Source of the DNA: Sporisorium sorghi
Taxonomy: Eukaryota; Basidiomycota; Ustilaginomycetes; Ustilaginales; Ustilaginaceae
Assembly: GCA_023212695.1 (NCBI GenBank)
Contig: JALCCG010000079.1
Location: forward strand, 1 to 64,000
DNA length: 64,000 nt
Direction: 5' to 3'
Under the pieces are notes generated by a model that was not told the origin of the DNA, ran no database searches, and worked only from the letters and a program-made list of their open reading frames with translations. The translations under genes were made by a program, and so were the position numbers. Below are positions 59,850 to 64,000 of the stretch, one piece after another (within the stretch, counting starts at the first letter, position 1; every line of letters begins with the position of its first letter).

Positions 59850-61335
59850 CTTGAATGCGCCCGGGAGTGGATCTGCTTGCTAGATCGGCTCGTCTAGGTT
59901 ATACTCTTGCGACTGCCTGCTCGAAGCGTGTTGCAGAGGAGAGGGGGGAGAGAGAATGTAGTGGTCGGAAAGCAAGATAGGAAGGCTGATGGTGAGAAGG
60001 AGAGAGCCGTGTGTCAAGGATGAGGCTGTGACAAGAAGTCGAAGGGGAGATGGGTGAGAGAGCGAAGGTAAGTCAGGTGCAATCCTGAATGAAGTACAAC
60101 GAAGTGGAAGGAGACCTTTTGCAAAAGACTGCAAGTATAAGGTGCGGTGTAGAGTGACGAGTTCTGATGTTGACTCTTCTCACTCTCTCGAGCGCAAAGA
60201 CGCAAGTTACAAGACACGACCGATGCTCAGAGCGCTCGAATCGCATGACACGGCATTGCTGAGGGATCGATAGCCGTTTGCCAGTGACGATACATTGAAT
60301 CTTTCACTCGACCAAGTCACAAAGCTGATTTGCGAACCAAAGCCCACCCCTTTGGCTCTGCATGCCGGCTATCGGTGAAGGAAGATGATGCCAGAACGTT
60401 TCATGGCCTCGACGTGACCACCACACCCAGACCCAGAAGCACAATTAAAAAGGGGGAAAAAAAGAAAAGATTCCGGGTTCGCACTTATCCTGGGGGTGTT
60501 TCTGAAACCGGAGTGCAGCTCAATGTCTCAGCGGCTGAAACCCGAGTGCTCGGCGGCAAACACACGCACACACGAGGCCGCCGCTGGCCAAGCAGGGTTC
60601 CTGTCGCTCGCACGCAGCGGCTGTAGCGAGGGACTGGACCGTGCTGCTGGCAAATCGCTACGAAAAGATGCAGCTTTCAGCCAAGTGTGCGTTGAACACC
60701 GAGCTACTGCAGCAAGCCCACGCGCACTAATGCAGCCTGGTGGGAAGGTTCCGCGGCAATCTGTACACCTGGATGCAGAGCTTGAGAGACATTTCTGCTT
60801 GTGTGTCTCAACAAGTCGGAAGGAATGGTTTATCGGCTGATCTCTGGAGCCCGAGGCGAACTCGGTGACCTTGGCGCACGCTGCTGCTGGTGCGAGCTGG
60901 TGGTGAAACAGGCCGTCATGTTTGTCGGTGTGAGTTCGCTCCATGATGCTGATCGGCGTGAATTCCTAGGTGATGATCATGTCGACGCTACAGCACAGGC
61001 AGCGCGTAACTCTCTGTGACTTTTCTTTTTTCGATTTTCAAAAATGGCTCTTGGCCATCCGAGCCGGCTACCAAAAGCAAGCCTGGACGCTGAGGCTCCA
61101 CTCTCTAGCTCTTCAGGATTAGCTCTTCAGCGACACCTTCTCTCTCCCCTCCTTTGTCAACATCAAGAACATCACCCTGCCTTCTCACCACCACCGAAGT
61201 CGTCCCTTCCTCCCTCCCACCTCGTCTATCGTTGCTCAAAACCTCGAATCCGCGCATCCCCCTCCGAGCAAGCACGCAAGCATCTTTCCCCCCCCCAACC
61301 TGACTCTGTCAACCGCAAGAGAGGTTCGCACTACG
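59850..61335. other. 1.5-kb intergenic region
   Basis: This is the divergent upstream region of the GT2 and GH16 genes. It has CT-rich leader sequence from about 61130. No convincing gene was seen; a promising-looking frame at 60.5-60.9 kb has no family features. Confidence 0.5.
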
Positions 61336-62541
61336 ATGGAGAAGCTCGGCCCGAATTCAGCGGCGGCGCAGGAGCGTCTCGCGTGGCTCAATAGCAAGGA
61401 AGCCAAGAGCATCACAACGAAAAACAGGCGCGTCGTCTTGGTCGGTGTTGCGCTTGGCATTGCCGCCATGATTGCCGTCGTCTTGGATGGCGTGCTCCGT
61501 GTAGAGAAGCAAGACAAGCTCTGTCTCGTGCTCGACGACGATTTCTCCAACGGCTTCAACAAGTCGACCTGGACGCACGAGGTCCAGCTCGGTGGCTACG
61601 GTACCGGCTCATTCGATTGGATCACCGAGTGAGAAGCAAACACCTTTGTCGAGGACGGCAAGCTCTACCTTGTTCCCACCTTGACCGTCGAGAACTTTTG
61701 GCCACCTTACTTTAACACGGACGGTTTCAAGCTCAACTTGGCAGCCTCTGGCAACTGCACGGGCACGAGCGAGAAGGACTGCGCCACAGGCAACAGCTTC
61801 ACCGACGGTCGCATGATCAACCCTGTCCAGAGCTCGCGTATCACTACCAAGAACTCGGTCTCGATCCGCTATGGCAAGGTGGAGGTGCGCGCCAAGGTCC
61901 CTACGGGAAACTGGCTGTGGCCTGCCATCTGGATGATGCCGCGCGACTCCGTGTACGGCATCTGGCCTGCCAGTGGTGAGATCGATCTGATGGAATCGTC
62001 GGGCAACATGCCGCGTCACCGCATGGACCGGCGATCCACGGGTGCTGTCCAGTCGTCGTACCACTTCGGTCCCGACTGGAGGAGCAACGCCGGTGGCCAG
62101 CACACGGGGTACCAGTTCCGCTGGCGCGACTACTTCAACCATGGCTACCACAACTACGTGCTCGAGTGGAACGAGAAGCGCATGCGCGTCTACGTCGACG
62201 ACCCGCGCACCACCATCTCGTACTTTGAGTTCCCCAAGGAGCCCATGTGGGACTATGGCAACTTTGCCGACCTTCATTTGGATCCTCCCATCCAAAACCC
62301 CTGGATTCGCAGCGCGAACCCCAGCATCGCCCCCTTTGACCAGCAGTTCTACCTCATCCTCAACGTGGCGGTAGGCGGCAAGTACTTTGAAGGCACCGAC
62401 GATGTCGTCTGGAACTCGGAGTCTGCCTACCCAGCGACGACGTTCTGGAACAACATCAAAAAGTGGTACCCTACCTGGGCTACCGATCCCAAGGAGCGAG
62501 GCATGGCCGTCGACCGCGTTCGCATGTGGCAGAAGTGCTAG
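61336..62541 (+). pseudogene. GH16 endo-beta-glucanase, in-frame TGA at codon 99
   Basis: The open frame starts at ATG 61336. A short cytoplasmic head is followed by a membrane anchor (about 31-53, VVLVGVALGIAAMIAVVL). Then comes LVLDDDFSNGFNKSTWTHEV and GGYGTGSFDW. A TGA at 61630-61632 follows ITE. The same frame then continues without a break: ANTFVEDGKLYLVPTLT, VSIRYGKVEVRAKVPTGNWLWPAIWMMP, the catalytic SGEIDLMESSGN (Glu215, Asp217, Glu220), FYLILNVAVGG and a normal end (MAVDRVRMWQKC). Only one codon breaks a 400-residue enzyme. No plausible intron removes it. It may be a real nonsense mutation, a base-call error or readthrough. The family cleaves beta-1,3(4)-glucans at the cell wall. Confidence 0.82.
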
Positions 62542-62827
62542 AAGAGCGCGGCTGACCAGCATCAGAGATTGACCTGTCCTCTGCATCGAAACCTTTGTTA
62601 CCTTTCCCTCTCGTGTCGTGTATTGTTTTATGATCCAGCATGCATCTAATGTCACCGTCTAGCATACCCTGCCTTCCAGTCTCTCGGTGTGCTGTAATGA
62701 GTCCTTCGCCTCGTGTGCTGTGAGTCTCAAAAGCATTCAGCGACAAGCTCTCTGCGATTACGATTCGTGATCGCTGCAATTCGAAGAGATCGGGTGTATC
62801 GGTTGGAAAACACGCGATTTTTCCGCG

Positions 62828-62865
<38 letters not shown>

Positions 62866-62874
62866 CCCTTTTTT

Positions 62875-62912
<38 letters not shown>

Positions 62913-63048
62913 CGTGGGTGAAAAAGTTCAATTTCAACGGGACAATAGGGAGTTATCATACTACAAGAACAAAGAACAAGAACTTAGACGAGAAACCCTT
63001 GACACAACCGAGAGAACTGACGAGCTCGGAAGAGTGAAGAGGATGCAC
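62542..63048. other. Convergent 3' region with long poly-T
   Basis: 507 bases between the two convergent GH16 genes. T runs cover about 62832-62865 and 62878-62912. No gene was seen. Confidence 0.7.
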
Positions 63049-64000
63049 TCAGCATCGCTGCCACATCTTGACCGAGTCGATGGCCATACCACGCTTCTTG
63101 GGGTCGGTGGGCCAGGTGGGCAGCCAGCGCGATCGGGCGGCCCAGAAGTCGGCGACAGGGTTCGTGCCGGCGTTCTGCCACGGCTTGTTGCGCTCGGAAT
63201 CCGAAAAGTAGCCGTTGGTACCGCCGACAGCGACGTTGAGGATGAGGTAGAACTTCTGGTCGAAAGGAGCACCCTTGTTGCCGCTCCAAGGGTCTTGGAT
63301 CGCCGTGCCGTTCCACAGAAGGTGCGAGAGTTTGCTGAACGCGAAAAAGTCGCGGTTCATGTCGAGCGTCATAATGTGACGGCTCGGCTTGTCGATCCAG
63401 GTGGTGAGCGAGGTGGGCGTCCAGTCAAGACCAAACGTGTGGAACTCCTCGGAGAAGTAGTCGCGCGGCACGCTGAAGTTGGACGTGGTGAGTCCCCACC
63501 GGTCCGTAGCAGGCGAAGGTCCCCAGTGGAGCGTCGAGGTGACCGAGTTCTGGTATCGGTCGCTGCGAGACTCGACGACGTTGCCCTTGGACTCGACCAT
63601 GTCGATCTCACCGCTTCGGGGCCAGTCACCGTACACCGAGTCCTCGGGCATCATCCAGATAGCGGGCCAGATCCAGTCACCAGCGGGAAGTCGAGCTCGC
63701 ACCTCGATTCGGCCGCGGTTGATGGAAGCCTTGGAGCGGATCCTCGCCGACTTGATGGGCTGCAGGATCTGGCCCAGCGTCGAGTTGGCGACGCTTTCGC
63801 ACGCAGCCTGGGTGAGGGGGGAAGCAGTGCAGGTGCAGTTGAGGCTGTAGGTGGTGTTGCCGGTGATGGCAGCCTCACCGACCTCGTCGGAGGTGAGCGT
63901 GGGGACAAGGTAGAGCGTGCCGTCCTCGATGAACGAGTTGTTGGCTTGTGTGGTGGTCATCTCGAACTCGTGGTTGCCAAAGCCATCGGTCCTGACTTGG
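63049..64000 (-). CDS. GH16 endo-beta-glucanase, N-terminus beyond window
   Basis: The frame is open from the stop at 63049 to the window edge, about 317 residues, so the start lies outside. It has GNHEFEMTT, NSFIEDGTLYLVPTLT, IEVRARLPAGDWIWPAIWMMPEDS, the catalytic SGEIDMVESKGN (near 63600), FHTFGLDWTP, KFYLILNVAVGGTNG and MAIDSVKMWQRC at the end. It is a convergent paralogue of the 61.3-kb gene, with matching blocks in the same order. Catalytic Glu/Asp/Glu are intact. No lesion is seen in the part present. Confidence 0.9.
   Translation of the reverse strand, partial: QVRTDGFGNHEFEMTTTQANNSFIEDGTLYLVPTLTSDEVGEAAITGNTTYSLNCTCTASPLTQAACESVANSTLGQILQPIKSARIRSKASINRGRIEVRARLPAGDWIWPAIWMMPEDSVYGDWPRSGEIDMVESKGNVVESRSDRYQNSVTSTLHWGPSPATDRWGLTTSNFSVPRDYFSEEFHTFGLDWTPTSLTTWIDKPSRHIMTLDMNRDFFAFSKLSHLLWNGTAIQDPWSGNKGAPFDQKFYLILNVAVGGTNGYFSDSERNKPWQNAGTNPVADFWAARSRWLPTWPTDPKKRGMAIDSVKMWQRC

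Noticed and set aside
61560..61660. Intron removing the GH16 TGA
   Set aside because: The only possible GT-AG pair is about 53 bases and would delete the conserved FDW segment.
1..64000. CRISPR arrays, bacterial operons or prophage
   Set aside because: None seen; all recognised genes are eukaryotic with spliceosomal introns.

Overview
The window reads as nuclear DNA of a basidiomycete smut fungus (Ustilaginomycotina, Ustilago/Sporisorium/Moesziomyces type). The reasons are compact GC-rich genes with few short introns using GTRNGT donors, long low-complexity serine/alanine-rich tails, fungal-only products (Kre6, Pho8, Met10-type sulfite reductase, Siw14-type phosphatase, Mrs6) and a cutinase. 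No database search was possible, so species and homologies are judged from motifs only.

Layout. 0-11.5 kb: an unrecognised 716-residue protein, a short-chain dehydrogenase with a presequence-like leader, an OHCU-decarboxylase domain protein with a very long tail, prefoldin subunit 3, a Siw14-like phosphatase, a leucine-rich-repeat protein and an annexin. 12-22 kb: vacuolar alkaline phosphatase (PHO8), ribosomal protein L7 with a box C/D snoRNA candidate in its second intron, autophagy modifier ATG12 in six exons, and the sulfite reductase alpha subunit (MET10). 22-24.7 kb: an intergenic region carrying two short terminal-inverted-repeat elements with plausible target duplications. 24.7-32 kb: two serine-rich single-pass membrane proteins with long cytoplasmic tails, the first broken in frame by a 28-base duplication in a CAG tract. 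32-35.4 kb: a divergent pair that looks like the inner-kinetochore partners CENP-Q and CENP-U. 35.5-43 kb: acetyl-CoA acetyltransferase, a C2H2 regulator and a gene-poor 3 kb. 43-55 kb: KRE6-type glucan synthesis protein, a disrupted Zn2Cys6 regulator, an assembly gap with duplicated flanks, LCP5/neuroguidin, the Rab escort protein MRS6, AFG2 and a small two-pass membrane protein. 55.8-64 kb: cutinase-like esterase, a type-2 glycosyltransferase with four lesions, and two convergent GH16 glucanases, one with an internal TGA and one running off the window.

The genes are mainly housekeeping: ribosome biogenesis (RPL7, LCP5, AFG2, snoRNA), vacuole/autophagy and trafficking (PHO8, ATG12, MRS6, annexin), and metabolism. 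The right-hand third (43-64 kb) is enriched in cell-wall and surface functions (KRE6, cutinase, GT2, two GH16 enzymes, though not as one operon-like unit). Most coding frames are intact, so the cluster of frame breaks at 26.4, 46 and 57-62 kb stands out: either real decay or local base-call errors.
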